Of a stretch of 64,000 bases of DNA, positions 54,080-64,000 are shown in pieces. The stretch spans positions 124,001-188,000 of the forward strand of contig NZ_NTMH01000011.1 in NCBI RefSeq assembly GCF_002307475.1, in the 5' to 3' direction. A model generated the notes under the pieces. The model made no database searches and was not told the origin of the DNA. It saw only the letters and a list, made by a program, of their open reading frames with translations. Within the stretch, counting starts at the first letter, position 1. Each line of letters starts with the position of its first letter. The position numbers and the translations under genes were made by a program. The DNA comes from Pantoea allii. GTDB lineage: Bacteria > Pseudomonadota > Gammaproteobacteria > Enterobacterales > Enterobacteriaceae.

Positions 54080-57000
54080 ATGATCGTTGAGACACTGGCC
54101 TCGTCAGATAAATCACCTAACACGTGGCTACACGCCTGCTGGCTTAGCCTGGTTTCCTTCGTCCTGACGTTGTTCTGTCTTGAACTAATTGTGGTCAGCG
54201 GTAAAATTTCGCCGCTCTGGTTCTCAACGGCACTAATGACCATCGTGGTTTTTCGTTGCACTTCACGCCAGTTGCCCTTTTTGCTCCTTGCCTGCCTCAT
54301 TGGTACGGCGGTGGCAAACGCATTGATTATCGGCCCTGCCCTTTCAAATTTAAAATTTGCGCTGCTTAATCTGTTGCAGGCCCTGATCGGCGGATTTTTA
54401 TTACGCGCATTGCTTAACCGGGATGCGCCGCTGGTTTCGCTAAATGACTGGATACGCTTTGTCATTGCCACCGGCATCATTTCTCCGGTTATTGGCGGTA
54501 CCCTTGCCCTGTGGGTACTGCACGTGGGTGAACAGGCGTCGTTTGCCTTCTTTTATACCTGGGTGATTTCAGAAATTATCGGCATGCTCGCCCTTGGCCC
54601 GGTTTTGCTGCTGCTCTCCTGGCCATTGCCGCACGATTATCTGAAACGCGCGTCGCTGTTTGAAACGCTTATCACCCTCGTTCTGACGCTCACCGCCAGC
54701 TATTTATCGCTGCGGTTCTTACCCTGGCCGTTTACCTTTATTTTGGTCGTGCTGTTCTGGTGTGCCGTGCGGCTGCCCAAGGTCGAAGCCTTTGTGCTGT
54801 TTTTTCTTAACGCCAGCTTTATGGCGTTACTGCTGTCATTAGACTGGATTAAGGTCACGCCTACCGTCAGCGCCTATGCGGTCATCACCAGTTGGCTTCC
54901 GTTTTTGATGGTTTTAATCCCCTGTCATATCATGTCGTTAGTGATGGATGCTTTCCGCCATGAAAAGCATCACATTAGCGAGAGCGAAACCCGTTTTCGT
55001 CATGCCATGGAGTATTCAGCCATTGGCATGGCGCTGGTTTCTGTAGAAGGCCGATGGCTTCAGGTGAATAAATCCTTGTGCGATACGCTGGGTTATCCCG
55101 AGCATGAACTCACCAAACTAACCTTCCTGCAAATTACCCATCCCGACGACATCTATGACGATCAGAAGCGACTGGAGAAGCTGCTCGAAGGCAAAATTTA
55201 TTCCTACACGCTGGAAAAGCGCTATTTTCGTAAAGACGGCGAAATAGTCTGGGTACGGCTGACCATCTCCCTGGTGCGCGATAATGCGCAGCAACCGCTC
55301 TATTTTATTGCGCAGATTATCGATATCTCCGAACTGAAACAGAGCGAACAAGTGAATCAGCGTCTGATGGAGCGGATTACGCTGGCGAATGAAGCGGGCG
55401 GCATCGGCGTATGGGAATGGAACATGATCAGCGGCGAAGTACTGTGGGATAAGCGCATGTACGAGCTGTTTGGCATGAAATCCCATGAATCGCCCAGCTA
55501 CGATCTTTGGGTGAAGATGGTCCATCCCGCCGATCGTGAATATTGCGTGATGACGATACAAGGCGCTATTGAACAAAGCAGTGCGTTCCAGATGGAGTAT
55601 CGGGTGGTGCGAGAGGATGAGCACTACTGGATTCGTACCCAGGCTAACCGCCTGCTCAGTAAAGATGGCCGTATTGAGCGCATCCTGGGGATCTCTCAAG
55701 ACATCACTCCGTTACGTAATTTGAATGATGCACTGTTTCAGGAAAAAGAGCGCATGATGATCACGCTGGACTCAATCGGTGAGGCCGTTATCAGTACCGA
55801 TCAGGAGATGCGCGTGACCTTTATGAACCCTGTGGCGGAAAAAATGACGGGCTGGTCTCAGGACGCGGCGGCAGGTAAACCGGTCAGCGAGCTATTGCAT
55901 ATCACCCATGGTCGTCATGGCCCTGAAGTCGAAAACCTGCTGCTGAACCACATCCCCTCCGAAAAAACCGCGCCCTACCTGTCTGAAGAGTGGGTATTAC
56001 ACACGCTGAACGGCGAACACATTGATATCCATTACAGTATTACGCCGCTCAAATCTGAATCTGGCACCGAGCGCGGTGCGGTGCTGGTTATTCAGGACGT
56101 CAGCGAGTCACGTAAAGTGATGAAACGCCTGAGTTACAGCGCCCTGCACGATACGCTGACCCGATTGCCTAACCGGGCCAGCTTTGAGCTGCAACTTAAG
56201 CGACTGCTTTCCGACGCTGTCGAGCATCAGAATCAGCACGTGCTGGTGTTTATTGACCTTGATAAATTTAAGGCGGTCAACGACAGCGCGGGACATGCCG
56301 CCGGGGACGCCCTGCTAAGCGAACTCTCGGACTTAATGCGCCACCGCCTGCGCGGCAGCGACTTCCTGGCCCGGCTCGGCGGCGACGAGTTTGCCATCCT
56401 GATGCCCGAATGCCGGGTCGATCAGGCCTGCGAAGAGGTCGAAAACATCGTTCGCGCCGTCAGTGACTACTGTTTTGAATGGCTGGGGCGCGCCTATCAG
56501 GTCGGTGCCAGCGCGGGCATTACGCAAATCTCCGCACAGAACGCGCAGAGCAGTGATGTCCTCTCGCAGGCGGATATTGCCTGTTATAACGCCAAGCGTA
56601 GCGGGCGGGGCCGCTATATGGTGTATGAGCAGCACCCTCTCGCGTTGATGGGAAACCCTCACGCCCTGGATCTGACGATGGTGGATGCCTTGCAGGTTGA
56701 AATGCAGGTATGGGCGGTCGCGCCGCCCGGTAAGCCTCATTCTGCCAGCGTCTGGCTGGTGGAGATTCAGCTGTTCACCGAGGAAGGGTTGCTTATTGAT
56801 GAGCATCTGCTGCGTAACAACCTGACCGATGAGGCGCTGAAACGCCGGCTGGAAGACAATATCGTTGCAGCCTTTTTCGGTCAGCGTATTTCCACAATGA
56901 GCCAAAAAGGCATCGCCTTGATATTGCCCCTTGATGTGAACGCGCTTTACGATCCGGCCTTTGTCGAAAACCTGTGTTTTCGCTTTGCGGAATCGGGTCT

Positions 57001-57415
57001 TGCAGACAGCCATAGCGGGATTGCGCTTAACGCCGCCAGCGTCCTTGCCAGCGGTGAGCGCCTGATCGGCGCGTTGACGAAACTACGCCAGGCGGGCTGT
57101 CGCATCGTGTTGCAGCATTTTGGCCGTAATCTGGATGCCTTTAATCAGCTCACCGGCAAGGTCGTTGACTGCCTGATTCTGGCCCCGGAGCTGGTTGCTA
57201 ACCTGCACAATAATCTGATGGATGAGATGCTGATCTCCATTATTCAGAGCCAGACCAGCCAGCGTGATATTACCCTGCTTGCAGGCCCGGTTTCGGTTCC
57301 AGCCGTTCTCACCACGCTCACCCGTCTCGACGTTGCCGGCGTCTGGGGAAGCGCGGTCGCAGAACGCCAGCCACTGAGTAAACTGGCGGAAGAGTCCCTT
57401 TTCGCGATTCGCTAA
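54080..57415 (+). CDS. dgcE: diguanylate cyclase DgcE (YegE-like)
   Basis: A 1111-residue inner-membrane sensor. The N-terminal MASE1 region (about 15-300, multiple spans) is followed by three PAS/PAC units (about 305-430, 430-555, 560-685) and a GGDEF domain (about 695-845). GGDEF is intact at 767-771 (RLGGDEFAIL) and the inhibitory I-site RGSD is at 758-761, so it should make c-di-GMP with product inhibition. The C-terminal region (about 870-1111) corresponds to an EAL domain but lacks the EAL motif and metal ligands, as in E. coli YegE. Target pathways (motility, EPS, biofilm) are inferred from family knowledge. Confidence 0.94.
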   Translation: MIVETLASSDKSPNTWLHACWLSLVSFVLTLFCLELIVVSGKISPLWFSTALMTIVVFRCTSRQLPFLLLACLIGTAVANALIIGPALSNLKFALLNLLQALIGGFLLRALLNRDAPLVSLNDWIRFVIATGIISPVIGGTLALWVLHVGEQASFAFFYTWVISEIIGMLALGPVLLLLSWPLPHDYLKRASLFETLITLVLTLTASYLSLRFLPWPFTFILVVLFWCAVRLPKVEAFVLFFLNASFMALLLSLDWIKVTPTVSAYAVITSWLPFLMVLIPCHIMSLVMDAFRHEKHHISESETRFRHAMEYSAIGMALVSVEGRWLQVNKSLCDTLGYPEHELTKLTFLQITHPDDIYDDQKRLEKLLEGKIYSYTLEKRYFRKDGEIVWVRLTISLVRDNAQQPLYFIAQIIDISELKQSEQVNQRLMERITLANEAGGIGVWEWNMISGEVLWDKRMYELFGMKSHESPSYDLWVKMVHPADREYCVMTIQGAIEQSSAFQMEYRVVREDEHYWIRTQANRLLSKDGRIERILGISQDITPLRNLNDALFQEKERMMITLDSIGEAVISTDQEMRVTFMNPVAEKMTGWSQDAAAGKPVSELLHITHGRHGPEVENLLLNHIPSEKTAPYLSEEWVLHTLNGEHIDIHYSITPLKSESGTERGAVLVIQDVSESRKVMKRLSYSALHDTLTRLPNRASFELQLKRLLSDAVEHQNQHVLVFIDLDKFKAVNDSAGHAAGDALLSELSDLMRHRLRGSDFLARLGGDEFAILMPECRVDQACEEVENIVRAVSDYCFEWLGRAYQVGASAGITQISAQNAQSSDVLSQADIACYNAKRSGRGRYMVYEQHPLALMGNPHALDLTMVDALQVEMQVWAVAPPGKPHSASVWLVEIQLFTEEGLLIDEHLLRNNLTDEALKRRLEDNIVAAFFGQRISTMSQKGIALILPLDVNALYDPAFVENLCFRFAESGLADSHSGIALNAASVLASGERLIGALTKLRQAGCRIVLQHFGRNLDAFNQLTGKVVDCLILAPELVANLHNNLMDEMLISIIQSQTSQRDITLLAGPVSVPAVLTTLTRLDVAGVWGSAVAERQPLSKLAEESLFAIR

Positions 57416-57491
57416 TTCTGCCGCTCACCGCTTGCCACGACCTTTCAGCTGCGCTAAAGTCGCCCCCTTTTTTCCTGCCTGGGGGCGAAAA

Positions 57492-58844
57492 ATGTTCATT
57501 GGATTCGATTACGGTACGGCTAACTGTTCCATTGCGGTCAGCGAAAATGGCTCGCCACGGCTGTTAACGCTGGAGAAGGGTCAACGCCTGCTGCCGTCCA
57601 TGATTTGCTCCCCTACACGTGAAGCCGTGACGGAATGGCTCTATCGCCATCATCAGGTTGCCACACCTGAACAGGAAAGCACGGCGCTGCTGCAGCGGGC
57701 GCTACGCTATAACCGCGAAGAAGATATCGATGTTTTACCCGACAGCATTCAGTTTGGCCTGACCGCGCTCCAGCATTACATGGTCGATCCTGAAGATGTC
57801 TGGTTTGTTAAATCCCCTAAATCTTTTCTGGGTGCCACGGGCCTGAAACCGCAGCAGATTGCCTTTTTTGAAGATCTGGTCTGCGCCATGATGCTGCACA
57901 TTCGCCAACAGGGTGAAGCGCAAACCCAGCAGCCGATTGACCAGGCGGTTATAGGCCGTCCGGTTAACTTTCAAGGATTAGGCAGCGAAGACGCGAATCA
58001 GCAGGCACAGGGCATTTTGTTACGTGCGGCGAAACGCGCGGGGTTCCGGGATGTGGAATTTCAATTTGAGCCGGTGGCGGCGGGCCTGGATTTTGAGGCG
58101 ACGCTGGATAAGGAAACCCGTGTGCTGGTGGTCGATATTGGCGGGGGAACCACCGACTGCTCGATGCTGCTGATGGGCCCGCAGTGGCGCAACCTGTCAG
58201 ATCGGCGTGAAAGCCTGCTGGGTCACAGTGGTTGTCGCGTGGGCGGGAACGATTTGGATATTATGCTGGCATTCAAGGCGCTGATGCCCTTACTGGGCGC
58301 GGGCGGTAACACCCAGAAAGGCACTGCTCTGCCTGCCCTGCCCTGGTGGAACGCCGTCGCCATCAACGATGTGCCTGCGCAAAGCGATTTTTACAGCACC
58401 GCCTGCGGCAAGATGCTGCGCGATTTAGTCCGCGAGGCAGAAAATCCTGTCGCCGTCGCCCATTTACTCAAGGTATGGCAGCAGAAGCTGAGTTATCGCC
58501 TGGTCCGGACCGCCGAAGAAAGCAAGATCGCCCTGTCCGATCGCCCCGACTTTACGGCATCCCTGGATTTTATCACCGCCGGTTTACAGGCCGATATCAG
58601 CGTGACCACCCTGCAGGACGCAATCAGCCAGCCGCTGGAGAAGATTCTGGAGCAGGTACAGCTGGCGCTGGCAACCAGCAATATCAAACCCGAGGTGATC
58701 TATCTCACCGGCGGCAGCGCCCGCTCGCCTCTTTTACGCGCCGCACTGCAGCAGGCCCTGCCGGGTACGCCCATTGCCGGTGGAGACGATTTTGCCTCGG
58801 TCACCGCAGGTCTGGCGCGCTGGGCAGAGGTGATGTTTGCCTGA
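57492..58844 (+). CDS. yegD: Hsp70-family chaperone-like protein YegD
   Basis: An actin/Hsp70-fold ATPase of 450 residues without the substrate-binding domain of DnaK. FIGFDYGTANCSIAV (phosphate-1), LVVDIGGGTTDCSML (phosphate-2) and VIYLTGGSARSPLLR (adenosine motif) are clear. The ATG at 57492 matches the family start and sits behind a GGGGGCGA stretch; the frame from 57432 is a spurious extension. Function is unknown. It follows dgcE by 76 bases; E. coli has alkA between them as I recall, absent here. Confidence 0.94.
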   Translation: MFIGFDYGTANCSIAVSENGSPRLLTLEKGQRLLPSMICSPTREAVTEWLYRHHQVATPEQESTALLQRALRYNREEDIDVLPDSIQFGLTALQHYMVDPEDVWFVKSPKSFLGATGLKPQQIAFFEDLVCAMMLHIRQQGEAQTQQPIDQAVIGRPVNFQGLGSEDANQQAQGILLRAAKRAGFRDVEFQFEPVAAGLDFEATLDKETRVLVVDIGGGTTDCSMLLMGPQWRNLSDRRESLLGHSGCRVGGNDLDIMLAFKALMPLLGAGGNTQKGTALPALPWWNAVAINDVPAQSDFYSTACGKMLRDLVREAENPVAVAHLLKVWQQKLSYRLVRTAEESKIALSDRPDFTASLDFITAGLQADISVTTLQDAISQPLEKILEQVQLALATSNIKPEVIYLTGGSARSPLLRAALQQALPGTPIAGGDDFASVTAGLARWAEVMFA

Positions 58845-59362
58845 TCCTGCCGGGTGAGGCAACTGCCTGGTGTGGCAGTAAAAGGACAGCGTCAACGGCC
58901 GGCGATGTCGCCAGAGTCGGTATCAAGGCTCTGCGCTCCTCGCGCCGCTGAGGCACCCTCTCTGCACCATTCGTTCACCTGACGTCACCTCATGCCTTTT
59001 GCTCGCCTTCCTGCGGGCAAACGCTGGCGTTTTCACGCCGCTCCGCGCGGCGTATTGCCGCCTGACACCTGCTCCTTCTGGCTTTTTGCGCTTGTTGCCA
59101 TTGATGAATTTAAAAAATCATTTCCTGACCACAACAGCTCATCGCGCGCTATGCTGTGGCACACTCATTCAAATGCGTTATGAATACGGCCCATCAATTA
59201 AACGACAATATGTCTTCAGAAAATCGACATAATTACGCAGTGCTGACAGATATCCTTAATTCCTTCAAATTTTTACCCGCAGGGACGACTACAATTCGTG
59301 GTTTGCAGGCGACCTTTTAAGCCCGCGCCCTGGAAAGACAGTGCTGGAGAGCAACAACAACA
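58845..59362. other. yegD-mdtA intergenic region with repeat-like segment
   Basis: The 518 bases contain no gene I can support. The part 58990-59160 is GC-rich with a CACGCCGCTCCGCGCGGCGT dyad and reads like a dispersed enterobacterial intergenic sequence. The short plus-strand frames here (63 and 77 codons) overlap each other in different phases and look like translations of that sequence. From 59200 it becomes AT-richer and should hold the mdtA promoter; a BaeR site was not identified. Confidence 0.45.
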
Positions 59363-60595
59363 ATGAACAACCGATACCCTGTTATGAAAAAAGCGTTGAT
59401 TGCGCTGGTGGTGATTGCCGTGGCCGCAGGCGGCTATTACTGGTGGAAGCATCCGGCCCAGCCCGCAAGCGACGGTGACGCATCCGGCCAGTCTGCACAT
59501 GGTAAAAGAGGCAGTGGCGCGCATAAGCCCTTAGCGCCGGTGCAGGCGGCCAGTGCGGTCAAAGAGAGTGTGCCGCAATACCTGAATGGGTTAGGCACCG
59601 TGACAGCCGCCAACACCGTGACGGTGCGTAGCAGGGTGGATGGGAATCTGATGGCTATCCACTTCACAGAAGGCCAGCAGGTGAAAGCCGGCGATCTGCT
59701 CGCCGAGATCGATCCCCGTCCCTATCAGGTAGCCCTCATGCAGGCACAGGGTCAGCTGGCGCGCGACCAGGCTACCCTGGCGAACGCACGCCGCGATTTA
59801 GCCCGTTACCAGAAGCTGGCGAAAACCTCGCTGGTTTCCCAGCAGGATCTGGACACACAGAGCGCCCTGGTGAATGAAACCCTGGGCACGATAAAAGCCG
59901 ATGAAGGCAGCGTTGCCAGCGCCCAACTGAATCTGACTTACAGCCGCATCACTTCACCTATCGATGGCCGCGTGGGTCTGAAGCAGGTTGATATCGGCAA
60001 CTACATTACCAGCGGCGACACCAATGGCCTGGTGGTGATTACTCAAACGCATCCGGTCGATGTGGTGTTCAGCGTGGCTGAAAACACTATCAGCCAGATC
60101 ATGCAGGCGCAGAAAACTGGCGAACCTTTACTGGTCGAAGCCTGGGATCGCAGCAATCAGCATTTGATCACCCGCGGTAAACTGCTCAGTCTGGATAACC
60201 AGATTGATGTGACCACCGGCACGATTAAAATTAAAGCGCGCTTTGATAATCAGGATGACCTGCTCTTTCCTAACCAGTTTGTTAATGCGCGCCTGAAGGT
60301 GAATACCTTACAGGATGCCGTCGTGATTCCCACCGCAGCACTGCAAATGGGGAATGAAGGCCACTTTGTCTGGGTGATCAACAGTGAAGACAAGGTCAGT
60401 AAGAAAAGCGTGACCGCCGGTCTGCAGGACAGCCAGAAAGTGGTAATCAGCGCCGGACTCAACGCAGGCGATCGCGTCGTCACCGACGGACTGGACCGCC
60501 TGACAGAAGGGGCAAAAGTCGAAGTGGTTGCCGCGCAGAGTCGCGCCACAAAAGAGACCCGCACCAGCTTGCCGTCAAAAGGGGAATCTGAGTAA
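59363..60595 (+). CDS. mdtA: multidrug efflux membrane-fusion protein MdtA
   Basis: MdtA is the periplasmic adaptor linking the RND pumps MdtB/MdtC with TolC. The 410 residues have an N-terminal anchor (about 9-27), [11 protein letters not shown], the lipoyl half-motifs [33 protein letters not shown], an alpha-hairpin (about 120-190) and [19 protein letters not shown]. The stop overlaps the mdtB ATG by one base (TAATG). In E. coli the operon is controlled by BaeSR. Confidence 0.96.
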   Translation: MNNRYPVMKKALIALVVIAVAAGGYYWWKHPAQPASDGDASGQSAHGKRGSGAHKPLAPVQAASAVKESVPQYLNGLGTVTAANTVTVRSRVDGNLMAIHFTEGQQVKAGDLLAEIDPRPYQVALMQAQGQLARDQATLANARRDLARYQKLAKTSLVSQQDLDTQSALVNETLGTIKADEGSVASAQLNLTYSRITSPIDGRVGLKQVDIGNYITSGDTNGLVVITQTHPVDVVFSVAENTISQIMQAQKTGEPLLVEAWDRSNQHLITRGKLLSLDNQIDVTTGTIKIKARFDNQDDLLFPNQFVNARLKVNTLQDAVVIPTAALQMGNEGHFVWVINSEDKVSKKSVTAGLQDSQKVVISAGLNAGDRVVTDGLDRLTEGAKVEVVAAQSRATKETRTSLPSKGESE

Positions 60596-63500
60596 TGCAG
60601 GTTATGCCTCCTGACCACAGCGGAGGGCCGTCACGCCAGTTTATCCTGCGTCCGGTCGCGACCACCTTACTGATGATTGCCATTTTACTGGCGGGGATTC
60701 TGGGTTACCGCTTTTTGCCGGTCTCTGCCCTGCCTGAAGTGGATTATCCGACGATTCAGGTCGTTACGCTGTATCCCGGGGCAAGCCCGGATGTAGTGAC
60801 CTCCTCCATTACCGCCCCGCTTGAACGCCAGTTCGGCCAGATGTCCGGACTGAAACAGATGGCATCGCAAAGCTCGGGTGGCGCCTCAATCGTCACGCTG
60901 CAATTTCAGTTGACGCTGCCGCTTGATGTGGCGGAGCAGGAAGTGCAGGCGGCGATCAACTCTGCCACCAACCTGCTGCCCAGTGACCTGCCGAATCCGC
61001 CGGTTTACAGCAAAGTCAATCCGGCCGATCCACCGATTATGACTCTGGCCGTCACCACCAGCAGCATGCCGTTAACCCAGGTGCAGGACATGGTGGAAAC
61101 CCGTGTCGCACAGAAGATATCGCAGGTCACCGGCGTCGGTCTGGTGACGCTGACGGGCGGTCAACGTCCGGCGGTGCGCGTGAAGATGAACAGCCAGGCG
61201 TTGGCCGCCATGGGGCTGACCAGCGAAACGGTGCGCACGGCGATCACCAATGCCAATGTCAACTCCGCGAAAGGCAGCCTGGATGGCCCTACCCGCTCGG
61301 TCACGCTTTCCGCCAACGATCAGATGAAATCGGTAGAGGATTACCGCCAGTTGATCGTCAGTTATAAAAATGGTGCACCGGTGCGCCTGGCGGATGTGGC
61401 AACCATTGAACAGGGCGCAGAAAACAGCTGGCTGGGTGCCTGGTCCAACCGTGAACCAGCCATTGTGCTGAATGTGCAACGCCAGCCAGGTGCCAACATT
61501 ATTGCCACCGCCGATAGCATTCGCGCCATGCTGCCGTCACTGATCGCCAGCCTGCCTAAATCAGTCGACGTGAAACTGGTCACTGACCGCACCACCAACA
61601 TTCGTGCGTCCGTCAGCGACACCCAGCATGAACTGATGCTGGCAATGGGGTTGGTGGTGATGATCATCTACCTGTTTTTGCGTAACGTGCCTGCCACCAT
61701 TATTCCGGCCGTGGCAGTGCCCCTGTCGCTGATTGGCACCTTTGCGGCGATGTATTTTTTGGGTTTTTCCATCAACAATCTGACGCTGATGGCGCTGACC
61801 ATCGCCACAGGCTTTGTCGTAGACGATGCCATCGTCGTGATTGAGAACATCTCGCGCTATATCGAGAAAGGCGAAAAACCCATGACGGCGGCCCTGAAGG
61901 GCGCGGGCGAAATTGGCTTTACCATTATCTCTCTGACGTTTTCACTGATTGCGGTGTTAATCCCGCTGCTGTTTATGGGTGATGTCATCGGCCGTCTGTT
62001 CCGCGAATTTGCGGTGACGCTGGCGGTGGCAATTTTGATTTCAGCCGTGGTCTCGCTCACCCTGACGCCGATGATGTGTGCCCGCATGTTGAGCGCAGAA
62101 TCGCTGCGCAGGCAAAACCGCTTTTCCCGCGCCAGCGAAGCCATGTTTGAGCGAGTGATTGCGGTGTACGGTCGCGGGCTGAGTCGGGTGCTTAACCATC
62201 CCTGGCTGACGCTATCCGTGGCACTTGGCACAATGCTGCTTACCGTCTTGTTATGGATCGCGATTCCTAAAGGCTTTTTCCCACAGCAGGATAACGGCAT
62301 CATCCAGGGCACTCTGCAGGCCCCGCAGTCGGTGTCTTACGCCAGCATGGCTGAGCGCACCCGTGACGTTGCCTCGGTGATAATGAAAGATCCCGCGGTA
62401 CAAAGCCTGACTTCGTTTGTGGGCGTCGACGGCACCAATCCGTCACTCAACAGTGCCCGGTTGCAGATCAACCTTAAACCGCTGGATGCGCGCAGCGAAC
62501 GTATTCCTGAGATTCAGCAGCGACTGCAACAGCAAATCAGCATGATCCCCGGCGTCACGCTGTGGCTTCAGGCGGTTCAGGATCTGACGATTGATACCCA
62601 GGCCAGCCGCACGCCCTATCAGTTTACGCTACAGTCCGGATCGCTGGACTCACTCAGCACCTGGGTTCCTGCGCTGGTGAGCGCCTTGCAGAAACTGCCC
62701 GCGCTGCAAGATGTCAGCAGCGACTGGCAGGATCAGGGCCTGGAAGCCTATATCAAAGTCGATCGTGACAGCGCCAGTCGGTTGGGTATCAGCATGGCGG
62801 ATGTGGATAACGCGCTCTACGACGCCTTTGGGCAGCGGCTGATCTCCACCATCTATACCCAGGCAAACCAGTACCGTGTGGTGCTGGAGCAGGACAACAG
62901 CACCACGCAGGGCCTGCAAAGTCTGGAGGGTATTCGCCTGATCAGTACCGACGGCGGCAGCGTTCCCTTAAATGCTATCGCCAGCATTGAGCAGCGCCAT
63001 GCGCCTTTGACCATCAACCACCTGAGCCAGTTTCCGTCTGCCACCTTCTCATTTAATGTGGCGAAGGGCTATTCGCTGGAAGATGCCACAAAGGCGATAA
63101 CCCAGGCCGAAGAACAGCTTGGTATGCCGTCAGAGGTGATGACGCAGTTCCAGGGCAGCACCCTGGCGTTTGAAGCGGCACTGACGAGCACGGTGTGGCT
63201 GATTGTGGCGGCTGTCGTGGCGATGTATATCGTGCTGGGCGTCCTGTACGAGAGTTTTATTCATCCCATCACCATTCTTTCAACCCTGCCAACCGCAGGT
63301 GTGGGTGCCTTGCTGGCCCTGATGATAAGCGGCAACGAGCTGGATATCGTGGCGATCATCGGCATCATTTTGCTGATTGGCATCGTGAAGAAGAACGCCA
63401 TCATGATGATTGACTTCGCCCTGGCTGCGGAGCGTGAACAGGGCATGAAGCCGTATGACGCGATCTATCAGGCCTGCCTGCTGCGTTTCCGACCTATTCT

Positions 63501-63717
63501 GATGACCACGCTGGCCGCGCTGCTGGGGGCGTTACCGCTGATGCTCAGCACCGGCGTCGGCGCAGAATTACGCCAACCGCTGGGTATTGCTATGGTCGGC
63601 GGCCTGATCCTCAGCCAGATTTTGACCCTGTTTACCACACCGGTTATTTACCTGCTGTTTGACCGACTGGCGCATAACCTGCGTCGCCGCCTCGGTCACA
63701 CGGAGGAACAGCAGTGA
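60595..63717 (+). CDS. mdtB: RND multidrug efflux transporter MdtB
   Basis: MdtB is an inner-membrane proton-drug antiporter that works as a heteromultimer with MdtC. The 1040 residues show twelve-span RND architecture: [24 protein letters not shown] at the first span, the proton-relay Asp pair in [13 protein letters not shown], and the second-half motifs [13 protein letters not shown] and [13 protein letters not shown]. Length equals E. coli MdtB as I recall. Confidence 0.97.
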   Translation: MQVMPPDHSGGPSRQFILRPVATTLLMIAILLAGILGYRFLPVSALPEVDYPTIQVVTLYPGASPDVVTSSITAPLERQFGQMSGLKQMASQSSGGASIVTLQFQLTLPLDVAEQEVQAAINSATNLLPSDLPNPPVYSKVNPADPPIMTLAVTTSSMPLTQVQDMVETRVAQKISQVTGVGLVTLTGGQRPAVRVKMNSQALAAMGLTSETVRTAITNANVNSAKGSLDGPTRSVTLSANDQMKSVEDYRQLIVSYKNGAPVRLADVATIEQGAENSWLGAWSNREPAIVLNVQRQPGANIIATADSIRAMLPSLIASLPKSVDVKLVTDRTTNIRASVSDTQHELMLAMGLVVMIIYLFLRNVPATIIPAVAVPLSLIGTFAAMYFLGFSINNLTLMALTIATGFVVDDAIVVIENISRYIEKGEKPMTAALKGAGEIGFTIISLTFSLIAVLIPLLFMGDVIGRLFREFAVTLAVAILISAVVSLTLTPMMCARMLSAESLRRQNRFSRASEAMFERVIAVYGRGLSRVLNHPWLTLSVALGTMLLTVLLWIAIPKGFFPQQDNGIIQGTLQAPQSVSYASMAERTRDVASVIMKDPAVQSLTSFVGVDGTNPSLNSARLQINLKPLDARSERIPEIQQRLQQQISMIPGVTLWLQAVQDLTIDTQASRTPYQFTLQSGSLDSLSTWVPALVSALQKLPALQDVSSDWQDQGLEAYIKVDRDSASRLGISMADVDNALYDAFGQRLISTIYTQANQYRVVLEQDNSTTQGLQSLEGIRLISTDGGSVPLNAIASIEQRHAPLTINHLSQFPSATFSFNVAKGYSLEDATKAITQAEEQLGMPSEVMTQFQGSTLAFEAALTSTVWLIVAAVVAMYIVLGVLYESFIHPITILSTLPTAGVGALLALMISGNELDIVAIIGIILLIGIVKKNAIMMIDFALAAEREQGMKPYDAIYQACLLRFRPILMTTLAALLGALPLMLSTGVGAELRQPLGIAMVGGLILSQILTLFTTPVIYLLFDRLAHNLRRRLGHTEEQQ

Positions 63718-64000
63718 AATTTTTTGCGCTGTTTATCCATCGCCCGGTTGCCACCACGCTGCTGACGCTGGCGATTGCGCTGGCCGGGATGCTGGGCTTT
63801 CGCCTGCTGCCCGTCGCCCCGCTGCCTCAGGTGGATTTTCCGGTGATTATGGTGTCGGCTTCTCTGCCCGGCGCCTCGCCGGAAACGATGGCCTCGTCAG
63901 TCGCCACGCCGCTGGAACGTTCTCTGGGCCGCATCGCCGGCGTCAGCGAAATGACCTCCACCAGTTCACTGGGATCGACCCGCATCATTATGGTCTTCGA
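63714..64000 (+). CDS. mdtC: RND multidrug efflux transporter MdtC, 5' part
   Basis: A GTG at 63714 overlaps the mdtB stop (GTGA) and begins [20 protein letters not shown], followed by [42 protein letters not shown]. This is the MdtC N-terminus and first periplasmic segment. The gene runs off the right edge after about 95 residues. Confidence 0.95.
   Translation, partial: MKFFALFIHRPVATTLLTLAIALAGMLGFRLLPVAPLPQVDFPVIMVSASLPGASPETMASSVATPLERSLGRIAGVSEMTSTSSLGSTRIIMVF

Noticed and set aside
53761..54480. Minus-strand frame of 239 codons
   Set aside because: Antisense to the PAP2 gene and dgcE start; no motif.
58992..59232. Two overlapping plus-strand frames (63 and 77 codons)
   Set aside because: Same DNA in two phases, no ribosome site; treated as repeat-like intergenic sequence.

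Overview
The window comes from an Enterobacterales chromosome, most likely Erwiniaceae (Pantoea/Erwinia). It combines the enterobacterial order his - wzz - gnd - O-antigen genes - galF with a stewartan/amylovoran-type exopolysaccharide (EPS) cluster (ams/wce genes) and the conserved flank yegH-asmA-dcd-udk-dgcE-yegD-mdtABC. No phage, insertion sequence, CRISPR array, tRNA or rRNA was recognised.

Layout. (1) 1-7.77 kb: the start of a YeeZ-like oxidoreductase (minus), then the whole histidine operon hisL-GDCBHAFI (plus) with its own promoter, His-codon leader peptide, attenuator and final terminator. (2) 7.79-10.67 kb: three plus-strand genes between hisI and wzz, namely a YbaK-type tRNA deacylase, an orphan amino-acid-binding protein and an M14-type deacylase/peptidase with an unusual linker. 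(3) 10.7-28.8 kb, all minus: an AT-rich O-antigen block. Read in transcription order it is JUMPstart/ops, wecA, rmlB-D-A-C, wzx, GT2, wzy, GT4, gmd, fcl, gmm, manC, GT2, manB, then gnd and wzz as separate units. It predicts dTDP-L-rhamnose, GDP-L-fucose and GDP-mannose precursors, initiation by a HexNAc-1-phosphate transferase, and three further transferases, so roughly a four-sugar repeat made by the Wzx/Wzy route. (4) 29.2-47.8 kb, all minus: an EPS cluster. Read in transcription order it is a second JUMPstart, amsG, wza, wzb, wzc, an internal attenuator-like hairpin, amsC (polymerase), amsB, GT2, GT4, amsF, amsJ, amsK, amsL (flippase), a terminator, then galF and galE. (5) 48.3-64 kb: yegH (plus), asmA-dcd-udk (minus), a PAP2 phosphatase, the diguanylate cyclase dgcE, the Hsp70-like yegD, and the RND efflux operon mdtA-mdtB-mdtC, with mdtC cut by the window edge.

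The two polysaccharide systems share nucleotide-sugar supply through galF/galE and probably RfaH antitermination, since each starts with a JUMPstart/ops element. The EPS leader also carries a good RcsAB-box candidate about 545 bases upstream of amsG.

The least ordinary items are: a phage-tailspike-like N-terminus on the EPS-processing protein AmsF, next to a Tat-like signal; a 30-codon leader frame just ahead of amsG; a 21-codon frame overlapping the amsF stop; a WecA-type gene heading the O-antigen operon; and the wzc-distal hairpin. I saw no clearly new multi-gene system; most of the window is recognisable.
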